Shown: positions 28,494 through 36,988 of the stretch, in pieces
Position numbering within the stretch: the first letter of the stretch is position 1
How the letters are laid out: each line of letters begins with the position of its first letter
Source: Verrucomicrobiota bacterium
GTDB taxonomy: Bacteria; Verrucomicrobiota; Verrucomicrobiia; Opitutales; Opitutaceae
DNA: 64,000 nucleotides
Reading direction: 5' to 3'
Assembly (NCBI GenBank): GCA_023399155.1
Contig: JAEWQP010000001.1
Span: 181,202-245,201, forward strand
Notes under the pieces: model-generated
Told to the model about the DNA's origin: nothing
What the model saw: the letters and a program-made list of their open reading frames with translations, nothing else
The model's database searches: none
Position numbers and translations under genes: made by a program

Positions 28494-29828
28494 ATGTCCA
28501 GCGCATTCCGCCTCTTCTCCTGCGTGCCCCTTTTTCGTCCCACCCGTCCGGCTCCGCCGCCTCCCCCGCCCGCTCCATCGCCGGCGCCCGTGCCGCTCGG
28601 CTTGCAGCGATCCTTCGGCTTTGGCGATCGGCTCGGCCTCGCCACCCCCGGGCACCTCGCCGCCGCCCGCCGCTTTTCCATCGCGCCGGTTCTCGCGCAA
28701 CTCGCGCCGCGCGAACTCGCCCGGGCCGGAACCCGCCCCGCCGACCGCCTGGCCGCGGTGAGCCGCGCCGTCGCCGAGGCCCATTTCTCCCGCGCATGGG
28801 GTGCCGACGCCCATACGGTGAAGACGGAGACGGACATCGACATGATGGCCGCCGCCGGCGCGACGTGGTTCACGCTCGATCCGTCCGCCTTCGTGGAGAA
28901 TCGCGCCGACTCCCTCGATGCGGACGGCCTGGCGGAGGAACTCGCCGGGCTTGGCAAGGAGGGCGTGCTGCCGGCCGACTGCGTCCCGTCGCTGGCCGGC
29001 CGGCGATTTGAGTTCGACTCCGATATCCATGTCGCGCCGGACCTCGACGCGCTGGCGCGGGCCGCGGTCAAGTTCGCCCGCGCGCTGCATCACGCCCAGC
29101 GGCTCGCCCGGCATGTATCCACGGCATCACGTCATGCACCGTTCGACCTTGAGCTCGCGCTCGTCGAGTGCGCGGCCCCCGCCACGCCGGAGGAGCACCT
29201 CTTCATCGCGCTGGAGATGCGCCGCCGCGCCATGCCCGTGACGGCATTGGCGCTGCGCTGGGACGCGACGCTCGAGCCGGCGGTGGAACATGCGGGCGAC
29301 GCGGAGGCGTGCGCGCGAGGCCTGCGCGTGCACGCGGCGATCGCGCGCCATCTCGGGCCCTACAAGGTCAGCATCCACCATGGTGACGCGAAGTTCGCCG
29401 TGTTTCCCGGGATCGCCCGCGCCTGCGGGGAGCGCCTGCACGTGAAGACGGCCTCCGCGAGCTTTCTCGCGGCGATGCGCCTGGTCTCCCGTGTCGCGCC
29501 CGATCTCTTCCGCGAGATCGTGTGCTTCGCGCGCCCGCGATTCGAGTCGGAGCGCGTGCCGCATCTGGTCACCACGACGCAGGCGGCGGTGGAACGCCTG
29601 TTCCGCCCGGCCGCGAGCGCCCACCCGGAGAAGACTTTTCTGGATACAGCGGCCGGGCAGCAGCTGCTCGAGACGACGTGCGGCGCGATTCTCCTCAATG
29701 GATTGACGAGCCGGGGACGTCCGTTCCGCGACGCGATCCTCGACCTGCTTCATCAGCGACGCGACGACTACCACAGTCTGCTCGATGCCGTCTTCACGCG
29801 GCACCTGGAACTCTTGAACCAGGGCTGA
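28494..29828 (+). CDS. uxaE: tagaturonate epimerase family protein (UxaE-type)
   Basis: 444 residues if the ATG at 28494 is used. That ATG directly abuts the operator and has no Shine-Dalgarno space, so a leaderless mRNA or an internal start near GTG 28524 is possible. The Pro-rich first 30 residues are outside the family core. Conserved features: LQRSFGFGDRLGLATPGHL at the start of the domain, VKTETDIDMMAAAGATWFT, the charged KFAVFPGIARACGERLHVKT and the C-terminal RDAILDLLHQRRDDY. UxaE interconverts D-tagaturonate and D-fructuronate, feeding galacturonate carbon to the mannonate branch. This fits the adjacent oxidoreductases. Confidence 0.82.
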   Translation: MSSAFRLFSCVPLFRPTRPAPPPPPPAPSPAPVPLGLQRSFGFGDRLGLATPGHLAAARRFSIAPVLAQLAPRELARAGTRPADRLAAVSRAVAEAHFSRAWGADAHTVKTETDIDMMAAAGATWFTLDPSAFVENRADSLDADGLAEELAGLGKEGVLPADCVPSLAGRRFEFDSDIHVAPDLDALARAAVKFARALHHAQRLARHVSTASRHAPFDLELALVECAAPATPEEHLFIALEMRRRAMPVTALALRWDATLEPAVEHAGDAEACARGLRVHAAIARHLGPYKVSIHHGDAKFAVFPGIARACGERLHVKTASASFLAAMRLVSRVAPDLFREIVCFARPRFESERVPHLVTTTQAAVERLFRPAASAHPEKTFLDTAAGQQLLETTCGAILLNGLTSRGRPFRDAILDLLHQRRDDYHSLLDAVFTRHLELLNQG

Positions 29829-29838
29829 TCCGCGGGAG

Positions 29839-29919
29839 TGCCCGGGACAGGACTCGAACCTGCACACCTTTCGGCAAGGGCTTCTAAGACCCTCGTGTCT
29901 GCCATTCCACCACCCGGGC
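29839..29919 (-). tRNA. tRNA-Leu (anticodon UAG)
   Basis: Read leftward from 29919, the 7-bp acceptor stem GCCCGGG pairs with CCCGGGC at 29840-29846. The T-arm GCAGGTTCGAGTCCTGT is canonical, and the variable arm is long, as in type II leucine tRNAs. The anticodon loop CTTAGAA gives UAG, which reads CUA and other CUN codons. CCA is not encoded. It converges with uxaE. Confidence 0.93.
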
Positions 29920-30138
29920 GCACGCGAGAACGCGCGATGACCATGGTGCGCCCGAAAGGACCGAGACAAGCCCGCAGTTGAGCCGGGTTGGCTAACGGCC
30001 GCCGCGCATCCCAGGACTTGTTCCCCGCTGACTTTAGTCGCTCGCGTGGTGCGCTGTCGTGCAGAGGGAGACGGAGGTCGTTGGGTGGACGTGACCGTCG
30101 GGAGGTGGACGTGAACGGAGGGAGTGGACGGGAACGGA

Positions 30139-30175
30139 GGGAGAAAGAGAAAGAGTAAGAGAAAGAGAACGATTG
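30139..30175 (+). repeat. solitary purine hexamer array
   Basis: Tandem degenerate GAGAAA/GAGTAA/GAGAAC units ending AACGATTG. It closely resembles the right arm of the third element at 37456-37500. No inverted arm is found within the surrounding non-coding region. Confidence 0.7.
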
Positions 30176-30211
30176 GGGGGGCGTATGGAAACTGACACCC
30201 CAAAAAAAATG

Positions 30212-30271
30212 ACCGGGGTGGCCTTCACTCACCCTCGCTTACACGAGCGACTGAGCGTCGACCACCCCGGT
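30212..30271. other. branched hairpin
   Basis: Outer stem ACCGGGGTGG with CCACCCCGGT, 10 bp perfect. Inside is TCGCT with AGCGA around a 6-nt loop, giving a compact two-level fold. Confidence 0.55.
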
Positions 30272-30288
30272 TCCGGAGCCACAAACCC

Positions 30289-30326
30289 GCGTGTCGGCAC
30301 AGCACCCCTCATGTGCACCGACACGC
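30289..30326. other. hairpin with 9-bp stem
   Basis: GCGTGTCGG pairs with CCGACACGC, extended by CACA/TGTG past a 2-nt bulge. Confidence 0.55.
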
Positions 30327-30491
30327 AATTGTTTACCCGCGACACGGCACCGTCCTCAACTGCTGGGAGGTGGGAGAGTAGGACTGGCGCTGGCCGAGGC
30401 CGACGCCGTGTGCGCGGAGAAAAGGAAAAGCAGGATTGGCAAAGAGCGTCGGCTCTCAGTTCGTCGCGGTCGGCAATCCCGGAAAAAACGA

Positions 30492-30540
30492 AAGGCACGG
30501 GGATTGTCTGCATCGCGAATGCAGATAATCCCCGTGCCTT
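30492..30540. terminator. very long hairpin, possible bidirectional terminator or palindromic repeat
   Basis: A 22-bp stem with a single G-T position and a 5-nt loop, beginning AAGGCACGGGGATT and ending with its complement. Read rightward it is not followed by a T-run; read leftward it is followed by TTCGTTTTTTCC. It lies 157 bp downstream of the response regulator, so it could terminate that transcript, but the stem is far longer than needed. Confidence 0.5.
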
Positions 30541-30696
30541 CGATGACGGGCCCAAGTCCCGTCCTGGAAAGCCGCCCGCGGCCGAGCCGCGAACCGGATG
30601 CCCCGTCTAACGGAGCCTACAGACTGCACTTAAGGACAATCGGCGCAGAAGATCAAGCCTGCGACGCATCCAGACGCATCAACGATACCTTACGGG

Positions 30697-31428
30697 TTAG
30701 CGGGACGCGGCGGCGAGCACGGCCTCGAGCTTCTGGCGCAGTTCGCCGAGGTCCTTCGACTTGAAGACCCGCTTGGTCTTCTCGAGCACCTCGACCGTTT
30801 CCTGCACGGCCTTGGACAGCTCGAGCGCGCGAACCGACTCGGCGCCGGTTGGCGCCGACGCGAGCGCGGAAACAACATCGCGAAACTCGACCACCGAGGA
30901 CATCAGGTGCCGCAACGTCACCTCGAGATACGCGCCGGCCGCACTCTCGTCGCCCCCCGTCCCCGAGCGCACGCCGGCCATCAGACGCTCGACCTGCTCG
31001 AGATCGTGGGTCCACGACTTGAGCCGGGTGAGACTCCGCCGCACGGATTCGCGCGCCTCGTAGGTGCCGATCGCGTGGCGCACCGCGTCCAGCACCTTGG
31101 ATGCGTCGGGCGGCTTCACCAAATAGGCGACGACGTTGAGGTTCACGGACTCGACCGCCGTCTCCACGCTCGGGTAAGCGGTGAGCAGGATGACGGGCAA
31201 TCCAGGGAGCATGGTGGAAACGGACCGGACAAATTCCAGGTCGTCGTTTCCGGGCATGTTGATATCGGAAATGATCAACGACGGCCTGTCCTCGCGAATG
31301 ACGGCGAGGGCCTGCTCGCCCGAGGCGGCCTCCTGCACCCGAAAGCCCGCGCTCACGAGCAAGGTTCGCAAAACTTGGCGGATCAGCGGCTCGTCATCCG
31401 CGATCAAAATCATGAGAGGCTCTGCCAC
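30697..31428 (-). CDS. response regulator with helical C-terminal domain
   Basis: 243 residues from the GTG at 31428, chosen for the AGGA 8 nt upstream; a longer form from GTG 31461 has 254 residues. Receiver domain 1-120: acidic pair in LIADDEPLIRQVLR, phospho-acceptor Asp in LIISDINMPGNDDLEF, Thr in ILLTAYPS and Lys in AYLVKPPDASKVL. The last 120 residues are helical with coiled-coil character (VLEKTKRVFKSKDLGELRQK) and contain no DNA-binding HTH. The output is therefore probably protein-protein. No kinase is adjacent; the hybrid kinase at 16026-19067 is a candidate partner only by presence. Confidence 0.85.
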   Translation of the reverse strand: MAEPLMILIADDEPLIRQVLRTLLVSAGFRVQEAASGEQALAVIREDRPSLIISDINMPGNDDLEFVRSVSTMLPGLPVILLTAYPSVETAVESVNLNVVAYLVKPPDASKVLDAVRHAIGTYEARESVRRSLTRLKSWTHDLEQVERLMAGVRSGTGGDESAAGAYLEVTLRHLMSSVVEFRDVVSALASAPTGAESVRALELSKAVQETVEVLEKTKRVFKSKDLGELRQKLEAVLAAASR

Positions 31429-31513
31429 GGCGCGATCCTGCCATGGGCGGAGTTGATACACAAGCGCGATGGCGACGGTCCGCCCCGATGGACAGGGTCA
31501 GGGTTGCACCGAT

Positions 31514-32413
31514 CTACGCTTGGCGTGCGGCCATGCGGTCGCCGACACGCGCGTAGAGTTCGCGGCCGTCCCGGGCGGCGGCGAGGAGGTCATCCGCCAA
31601 CTGCGCGCGCCCGCGCTCGAAGAGGGTGATCACGCACGAGCCGCCAAATCGGAAATACCCCTTCTCGTCTCCGCAGCGCACCGCCCCCGCACCGGCCGTG
31701 TGGACGATGGTGCCGACGCAGGTGGCGCCGATCTCGACCACGAGCACGCCTCCAAACGCCCCGGTCTCGATCAGCGTGATGGCTCGCTTGTTCTCGGCCA
31801 GGTAGTCAAGGCGTCGACGCAGCGCGATCGGGCTCACCGAAAAAAGCGGGCCCGACACGAACGCCGGGACGCCCGCCTCGCCGCTCACCGGGAAGTGGAA
31901 CCGGTGGTAGTCGACCGGACACAGCCTCGAGATCACCATCGCGCCGCCCGCGAAGCGCCCGGCGAGCACCGGATCGGCCACGAGCTGGGCGAGGTCGAAC
32001 CGCTGGCCTTTGGCGTAGAACTGGCCGGCCGCCGAGACGTCGGCAATCCCGAGATGCCGGGCGTCGGCCGGAAATGCCGCCTCGTCCGGGCCCGCCAGCA
32101 CGGGTCGGGCACCGGGCCGCAGCCGGCGCGAGAAGAACTCATTGAACGAGCGGTAGCTGTCCACCGGTTCGGCGAACTCCGCCGTATCCAGCTGGTAGTC
32201 GCGAATAAACGGCACGATCCGGCTGCGGCTGGCCGGCCGGCTCATGCGCCAGCCAAACCAGCGGGAGAAGAACAGACGCCGCACCACGAGCGCCAGCGCG
32301 AGCTGTCCGCCCGCGGTATCGTAGGTCCAGCGCAGCCAGCGGTCGCCGTAGATCTGCTCGATCTCCACGGCGCCCGTGTAGCGATTCACGACTTCGATCG
32401 GTCGGCCGCGCAT
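31514..32413 (-). CDS. psd: phosphatidylserine decarboxylase
   Basis: 299 residues from the ATG at 32413, preceded by GGGAT; an ATG two codons earlier is also possible. Membrane-associated enzyme making phosphatidylethanolamine from phosphatidylserine. Motifs: FNEFFSRRLRPGARPV near the N-terminal third, catalytic CPVDYHRFHFPVSG, and the self-cleavage site FRFGGSCVITLFERG, where the Gly-Ser bond becomes the pyruvoyl group. The length fits the long bacterial type. Divergent from the lipoprotein gene at 32523 with about 110 bp between. Confidence 0.92.
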   Translation of the reverse strand: MRGRPIEVVNRYTGAVEIEQIYGDRWLRWTYDTAGGQLALALVVRRLFFSRWFGWRMSRPASRSRIVPFIRDYQLDTAEFAEPVDSYRSFNEFFSRRLRPGARPVLAGPDEAAFPADARHLGIADVSAAGQFYAKGQRFDLAQLVADPVLAGRFAGGAMVISRLCPVDYHRFHFPVSGEAGVPAFVSGPLFSVSPIALRRRLDYLAENKRAITLIETGAFGGVLVVEIGATCVGTIVHTAGAGAVRCGDEKGYFRFGGSCVITLFERGRAQLADDLLAAARDGRELYARVGDRMAARQA

Positions 32414-32522
32414 GGACATCCCGCAACGACTCACCCCGGACATGATTTGCATCAAGGGGATTCCTGAACCCGACCGGTGCAACTTGCGTTTTCGCGCCGA
32501 GCAAGAAACATCCGCGGCATCC

Positions 32523-33803
32523 ATGATCCGACCTGTTCGTCTGCCAGGCGCGCTCCCCGCCCCCGTCCTCCTCATCCTCCTCACGCTCGCGGTCTCCGGT
32601 TGCCGGGAGCAATCGGCCGAGTACCGGGTGGTGCCGCGTGAGAACACGCCGCCGCCTGCCCGTGCCGCCGGCCAGCCCGGCCCGATGATGGCCGCGGCCG
32701 CCGCCGGTCCCGCGCTCGAATGGACCAAGCCCGCCGACTGGGTCGAGCGTCCGGCCTCCGAGATGCGGCTCGCCAGCTACGCCTTCACCAGTCCGGACGG
32801 CGAACTCGCGGACGTATCCGTTTTCTCCTTCCCGGACGCCGCCGGCGGCCTCCTGGCCAACATCAACCGCTGGCGCAATCAGGTCGGCCTCGAGCCGGTC
32901 GCAGACGACGCGCTCGAATCCACCGCGACCCGCACGGAGATCGCGGGCCAGGCCGCCTGGCTGGTCGATTTTGCCGGCACACCCAAGCCCTCATCCAACA
33001 CGATGGGCGGGCCGCCTCCACCGGCGGTGTTGACCCGCATCACCGGCGCGATCGTCCCGCTCCACGGCAAGGCATGGTTTTTCAAACTGATGGGGCCCGA
33101 CGCCGTCGCGACCTCGCAGCGGGAGAACTTTCAGAAGCTCGTCGCCTCGATCCGCGCAGTCACCCCGAGTACACCGGCGGCCGCCTCCACCAATGCGCCC
33201 GCGGCTGACCCGCACGCCGGCATTCCCGGCGCCCCGCCGATGGGTCAGGCCGCATCCGGCGATCCGCATGCCGGCGTGGCGGGCGCGCCCCCTCTGGGCA
33301 TGCCCGGCGCTGGCATGGATCCGACCGGCATCGCGCCGCCGCCCAGCCCGCCTGCGGGCTTTACCTTCGAGGCACCTCCGGGATGGCAGGCGCAGGGTGC
33401 GTCGCAGTTCCGCCTCGCCAGCTTCCAGGTGCCGGGCAACGGCGTGCCGCCGGCCGACGTGTCGGTGACGAATTTTCCCGGCACGGTGGGCGGCGACTTC
33501 GCCAACATCAACCGCTGGCGGGGCCAGCTCGGGCTCGGGCCGCTGACCGAGGCGGAGTTCGCCAGCTCGACGCAGCGTGTCATCGGCCAGCATGGGATGG
33601 AGTTCGTCGTGGCCGACATCGAGAGCGCCCAGCCGATGATCGACGGCGGGCACCGTGCGCGCATGCTCGCGGCGATCCTGAAGATGCCGGACTCGACCTT
33701 CTTCTTCAAGATGACCGGGGAGACCGCGCTCGTCGCCAGTCAGCGCGACGCGTTCATCCATTTCCTCCAGTCGTTCCACCTCGAGGACGGTCACGCCCAC
33801 TGA
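32523..33803 (+). CDS. lipoprotein with two copies of an uncharacterised domain
   Basis: 426 residues from the ATG at 32523. A lipoprotein signal peptide ends LTLAVSGC, with the lipid-modified Cys at 27. Two homologous halves follow, each opening with a WxxP/PPGW segment and sharing RLASYAFTSP / RLASFQVPGN, then GGLLANINRWRNQVGLEPV / GGDFANINRWRGQLGLGPL, separated by a low-complexity Ala/Gly/Pro linker (about 225-285). So an internal duplication is plain. The domain is not one I can name. The ResB gene follows by 28 bp and then CcsA, so a link to cytochrome c maturation or envelope redox is inferred from context only. Confidence 0.75.
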   Translation: MIRPVRLPGALPAPVLLILLTLAVSGCREQSAEYRVVPRENTPPPARAAGQPGPMMAAAAAGPALEWTKPADWVERPASEMRLASYAFTSPDGELADVSVFSFPDAAGGLLANINRWRNQVGLEPVADDALESTATRTEIAGQAAWLVDFAGTPKPSSNTMGGPPPPAVLTRITGAIVPLHGKAWFFKLMGPDAVATSQRENFQKLVASIRAVTPSTPAAASTNAPAADPHAGIPGAPPMGQAASGDPHAGVAGAPPLGMPGAGMDPTGIAPPPSPPAGFTFEAPPGWQAQGASQFRLASFQVPGNGVPPADVSVTNFPGTVGGDFANINRWRGQLGLGPLTEAEFASSTQRVIGQHGMEFVVADIESAQPMIDGGHRARMLAAILKMPDSTFFFKMTGETALVASQRDAFIHFLQSFHLEDGHAH

Positions 33804-33831
33804 GCGGCATCCCATTCCCTCCTTTCCTCCC

Positions 33832-35022
33832 ATGGCCGAGACTTCCAAGTCGCTCTTCGACCACCTCATCCGCGTCCTCACCTCGCTCAAGCTGACGATC
33901 ACGTGCCTCGCGTTCGGCATGATCCTGATCTTCGTCGGCACGCTCGCGCAGGTGGAGTACGGGATCAATCAGGTGCTCGACATGTATTTCCGGAGCTTTG
34001 TCGCCATCTGGCGCGTGCCCGGAACGATCATCCACGTGCCCCTGCCCGGTGGGTTCACCATCGGCACGATCCTGATGATCAACCTGCTCACCTCGCATTT
34101 CTACCGCTTCAAGTTGAGCGCGAAGAAATCGGGAATCCTGCTCACGCACGTCGGGCTGATCACGCTCCTGCTCGGCGAGCTTTTCACCGCGGTCTATGCG
34201 CGCGAGAGCGCGATGCGCATGAGTGAGGGCGAGACGCGCAACTTCTCGGAGGCCTACCGGGAGAACGAGATCGCGATCACCGACCGGAGTGATCCGAGGC
34301 TGGACAAGACCATCGCGATCCCCGAATCGGCGCTCAAGGCCGGCTCCATCCACGGGGTGCCCCAGAGCACACTGCAGGTGAAGGTCCTGGGCTATTTTGC
34401 CAACAGCCGCATCCTCAGCCGCACCGGGCAGACGCTGCCGCCGGGCGCCATCCTCGCCACCCAGGGCGTCGGCGCGGGGCTGTTCGCGCAGGAGATGCCG
34501 CGCGTCTCGCGCGACGACGAGCGCGACCGCGCCGTCACCTGGATCGAACTGTCGGGCCCGACGGGTTCGCTCGGCACCTGGATGGTATCCAACGCCTTCG
34601 CGCAGCCGCAGAGCTTTGCGTATGAGGGGCGTCCCTACATCGTTGAGATGCGCCAGCGGCGTTTCTACAAGGACTTCAGCCTTCGGCTGATCGATTTCCG
34701 GCACGACGTCTATCCCGGCACCACCCGGGCGCGCAACTTCTCGAGCCTCGTCCATCTTTCCGATCCGGCGCGCGGCGAGGATCGCGAGGTGCTGATCTAC
34801 ATGAACTACCCCCTGCGCTACGCCGGGCTCACCTTCTTCCAGCAGGGCTACGAGGGCGATAGCACCACGATCCTGCAGGTCGTGCGCAATCCCAGCCGGC
34901 ACCTGCCCTACATCTCCTGCATCCTCGTGTTCCTCGGGCTGATGATCCAGTTCGGGATCGGCCTGTCCTCGTTCCTCAAACGTCCCAAGAAAGCCGCGTC
35001 CTTCGCGTCCCCCACGCCATGA
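33832..35022 (+). CDS. resB: cytochrome c biogenesis protein ResB/Ccs1
   Basis: 396 residues. Three N-terminal membrane helices (about 13-40, 74-92, 103-122), a large periplasmic domain (about 125-355), and a last helix (ISCILVFLGLMIQFGIGL, about 362-382). The opening LTSLKLTITCLAFGMILIFVGTL and the C-terminal NYPLRYAGLTFFQQGYEG are typical of ResB. With CcsA it forms the system II heme-delivery complex for cytochromes c. Its stop overlaps the ccsA start by 4 bp (ATGA). Confidence 0.88.
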   Translation: MAETSKSLFDHLIRVLTSLKLTITCLAFGMILIFVGTLAQVEYGINQVLDMYFRSFVAIWRVPGTIIHVPLPGGFTIGTILMINLLTSHFYRFKLSAKKSGILLTHVGLITLLLGELFTAVYARESAMRMSEGETRNFSEAYRENEIAITDRSDPRLDKTIAIPESALKAGSIHGVPQSTLQVKVLGYFANSRILSRTGQTLPPGAILATQGVGAGLFAQEMPRVSRDDERDRAVTWIELSGPTGSLGTWMVSNAFAQPQSFAYEGRPYIVEMRQRRFYKDFSLRLIDFRHDVYPGTTRARNFSSLVHLSDPARGEDREVLIYMNYPLRYAGLTFFQQGYEGDSTTILQVVRNPSRHLPYISCILVFLGLMIQFGIGLSSFLKRPKKAASFASPTP

Positions 35023-36968
35023 AACGCCATATTCCCTGGATCGTCACCGCCCTCGCCGCGCTGTTCATCGCCGCGTCCGTCCTGCGCACCGACCGCGCGG
35101 CCGAGACGCACTGGCAGGAATTCGGGCGGCTGCCCGTCCTCGTCAACGGCCGTATCCAGCCGCTGGACACGGTGGCGCGCACCTCGCTGCTCTCGATCCG
35201 CGGCAAGCAGGAATTGCGCGAGGGCCGCACCGGCATCCCCGCCGTCAAGTGGCTGGGCGAGACGCTGTTCGATCCGCGGCGCGCGGACGAGCGCAAGGCC
35301 TTCCTCATCCACGACCCGGACGTGCTCGGCCTGTTCGGCTGGGAGCAGAAGCAGGGCCAGCACACGTTTTCCTTCAACCAGCTCCGGCCGCACTTCGCCG
35401 AGATCGACCGGCAGGCCCAGCTGGCCGACTCGCTCGAGCCGCAGAAGCGCAGCCGTTTCCAGGACCACATCCTCGACCTCTACCGCAAGCTTGTCGTCTT
35501 CCAGCGGCTGAAGAACTCGGTCCAGATCGAGGACTCGCCGGACTTCTCCAGCGAGCTGGTCGCCTACCAGCAATCAATCGAGCCGGGTGTGGCGGCGATG
35601 AATGCGCGCGATACCGGGGCGACGTTTGATCAGAAGGCCTTCAACGCGTTCATCGGTTTCGCGGCGCGCTTCCGGGATTTCGGCGAGATCGCGCATTTCC
35701 GGCCGGTGCCTCCCGACCTCGAGCGCAGCAAGCGCGACGAATGGGAGACGGCCGGCACGAGCCTCGTGCACGCCTCCTCCACCGGTGTGATCCACCCCGT
35801 GGTCGCCGCTTATGCGCGGCTCGGCACCGCCTACCGCTCGCAGGACATCGCAACATTCAACGAGACGCTCACCGGTCTGACCCAGTGGATCACGGACGCG
35901 GGATTCGCACCGGAACAGGGCAAGGCCGACCGCGAGGCGTTCTTCAACAAGTACCAGCCCTTCTACCGGGCGATGGTCCTCTACGTCCTCGTGGGCCTGC
36001 TTGCCATCAGCACGTGGGTGGCCGCCGCCGCCGGCGCGGGCCGCGGCCCGATCGGCGGCATCATGACGTGGCTGGGGCCGACGGTCGCCGGGCGCACCGC
36101 GCTCCTGCTCGGCGTGCTCGCGCTCGCCGTCCACACGTCGGGCCTGGCGTTCCGGATGTTCCTCGAGGGGCGCCCGCCCGTGACCAACCTCTATTCCGCC
36201 GCCGTCTTCGTCGGCTGGGGTGCGGCCGTCATCGGCATCGCCGTGGAAGCGTGGTTCCGCAACGGCATCGGCGCGGTCTCGGCCGCGATCGTGGGTTTCA
36301 TCACCCTGTTGGTCGCGCACCACCTCGGCTTCGGCAACGACACCATGGAGATGATGGTGGCCGTGCTGGACAACAACTTCTGGCTCTCCGTCCACGTCCC
36401 GACGATCGTGCTCGGCTATTCCGCGACCTACGTCGCCGGCGCGATCGGGCTGGTATTCATCATCCTCGGTGTATTCACGCGACTGATCACCCGGGACGTC
36501 GCCCGCGTGCTCAACGGCATCGCCTACGGCGTGATCTGCTTCGCCACGCTGCTGAGCTTCATCGGCACCGTGCTCGGCGGCATCTGGGCCGACCAGTCGT
36601 GGGGCCGTTTCTGGGGTTGGGATCCGAAGGAAAACGGCGCCGCGCTCATCGTGCTCTGGTGCGCGATCATCCTTCACTCCCGATGGGGTGGCTACATCCG
36701 CGAACGCGGCATGATGGTCATGGCCGTCTTTGGCAATATCGTGACGTCATGGTCGTTCTTCGGCACGAACCTCCTCGGCGTCGGCCTCCACAACTACGGC
36801 TTCACGAAGAGCGGGGCCTACTACCTCTTCGCCTTCATGACCACGCAGGTGATCGTGATGCTCCTGGGCGCAATCCCGATGCGCTACTGGCGCAGTCAGT
36901 ACCGCGCACCCGACAGCCAGCCGCCCTCGCCTCCCCCCGCCGACGGCAAGGCAACCGCCCGAGCCTGA
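35019..36968 (+). CDS. ccsA: cytochrome c biogenesis protein CcsA (heme handling) with N-terminal extension
   Basis: 649 residues, about twice a standalone CcsA. The first 320 residues hold one N-terminal helix and a soluble domain (EFGRLPVLVNGRIQPLDTVART); the C-terminal half has about eight helices. The tryptophan-rich heme-binding WWD motif is GIWADQSWGRFWGWDPKENG, near residue 525. Conserved His residues include those in LLVAHHLGFGND and VHVPTIVLGYS. Fused long forms occur in Bacteroidetes, Epsilonproteobacteria and Verrucomicrobia. It is translationally coupled to resB and completes the system II synthetase. Confidence 0.9.
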   Translation: MKRHIPWIVTALAALFIAASVLRTDRAAETHWQEFGRLPVLVNGRIQPLDTVARTSLLSIRGKQELREGRTGIPAVKWLGETLFDPRRADERKAFLIHDPDVLGLFGWEQKQGQHTFSFNQLRPHFAEIDRQAQLADSLEPQKRSRFQDHILDLYRKLVVFQRLKNSVQIEDSPDFSSELVAYQQSIEPGVAAMNARDTGATFDQKAFNAFIGFAARFRDFGEIAHFRPVPPDLERSKRDEWETAGTSLVHASSTGVIHPVVAAYARLGTAYRSQDIATFNETLTGLTQWITDAGFAPEQGKADREAFFNKYQPFYRAMVLYVLVGLLAISTWVAAAAGAGRGPIGGIMTWLGPTVAGRTALLLGVLALAVHTSGLAFRMFLEGRPPVTNLYSAAVFVGWGAAVIGIAVEAWFRNGIGAVSAAIVGFITLLVAHHLGFGNDTMEMMVAVLDNNFWLSVHVPTIVLGYSATYVAGAIGLVFIILGVFTRLITRDVARVLNGIAYGVICFATLLSFIGTVLGGIWADQSWGRFWGWDPKENGAALIVLWCAIILHSRWGGYIRERGMMVMAVFGNIVTSWSFFGTNLLGVGLHNYGFTKSGAYYLFAFMTTQVIVMLLGAIPMRYWRSQYRAPDSQPPSPPPADGKATARA

Positions 36969-36988
36969 GTCCGGAGGCCCTGGCCGTT

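Larger units (their letters stand above)
29920..30696. other. long non-coding region with hexamer array and three hairpins
   Basis: About 780 bp without a credible gene. Contents: Gly/Val-coding-like GGAGGTGGACG runs (30060-30140); a purine hexamer array at 30139-30175 of the same kind as the arms at 36989-37500 but without a partner; and hairpins at 30212-30271, 30289-30326 and 30492-30540. The region could encode a structured RNA or be a pile-up of extragenic repeat elements. None matches tmRNA, 6S, SRP or RNase P RNA by eye. Confidence 0.6.

Noticed and set aside
29920..30696. tmRNA, RNase P RNA, SRP RNA or 6S RNA
   Set aside because: None of the conserved blocks of these RNAs is present; only unassigned hairpins are seen.
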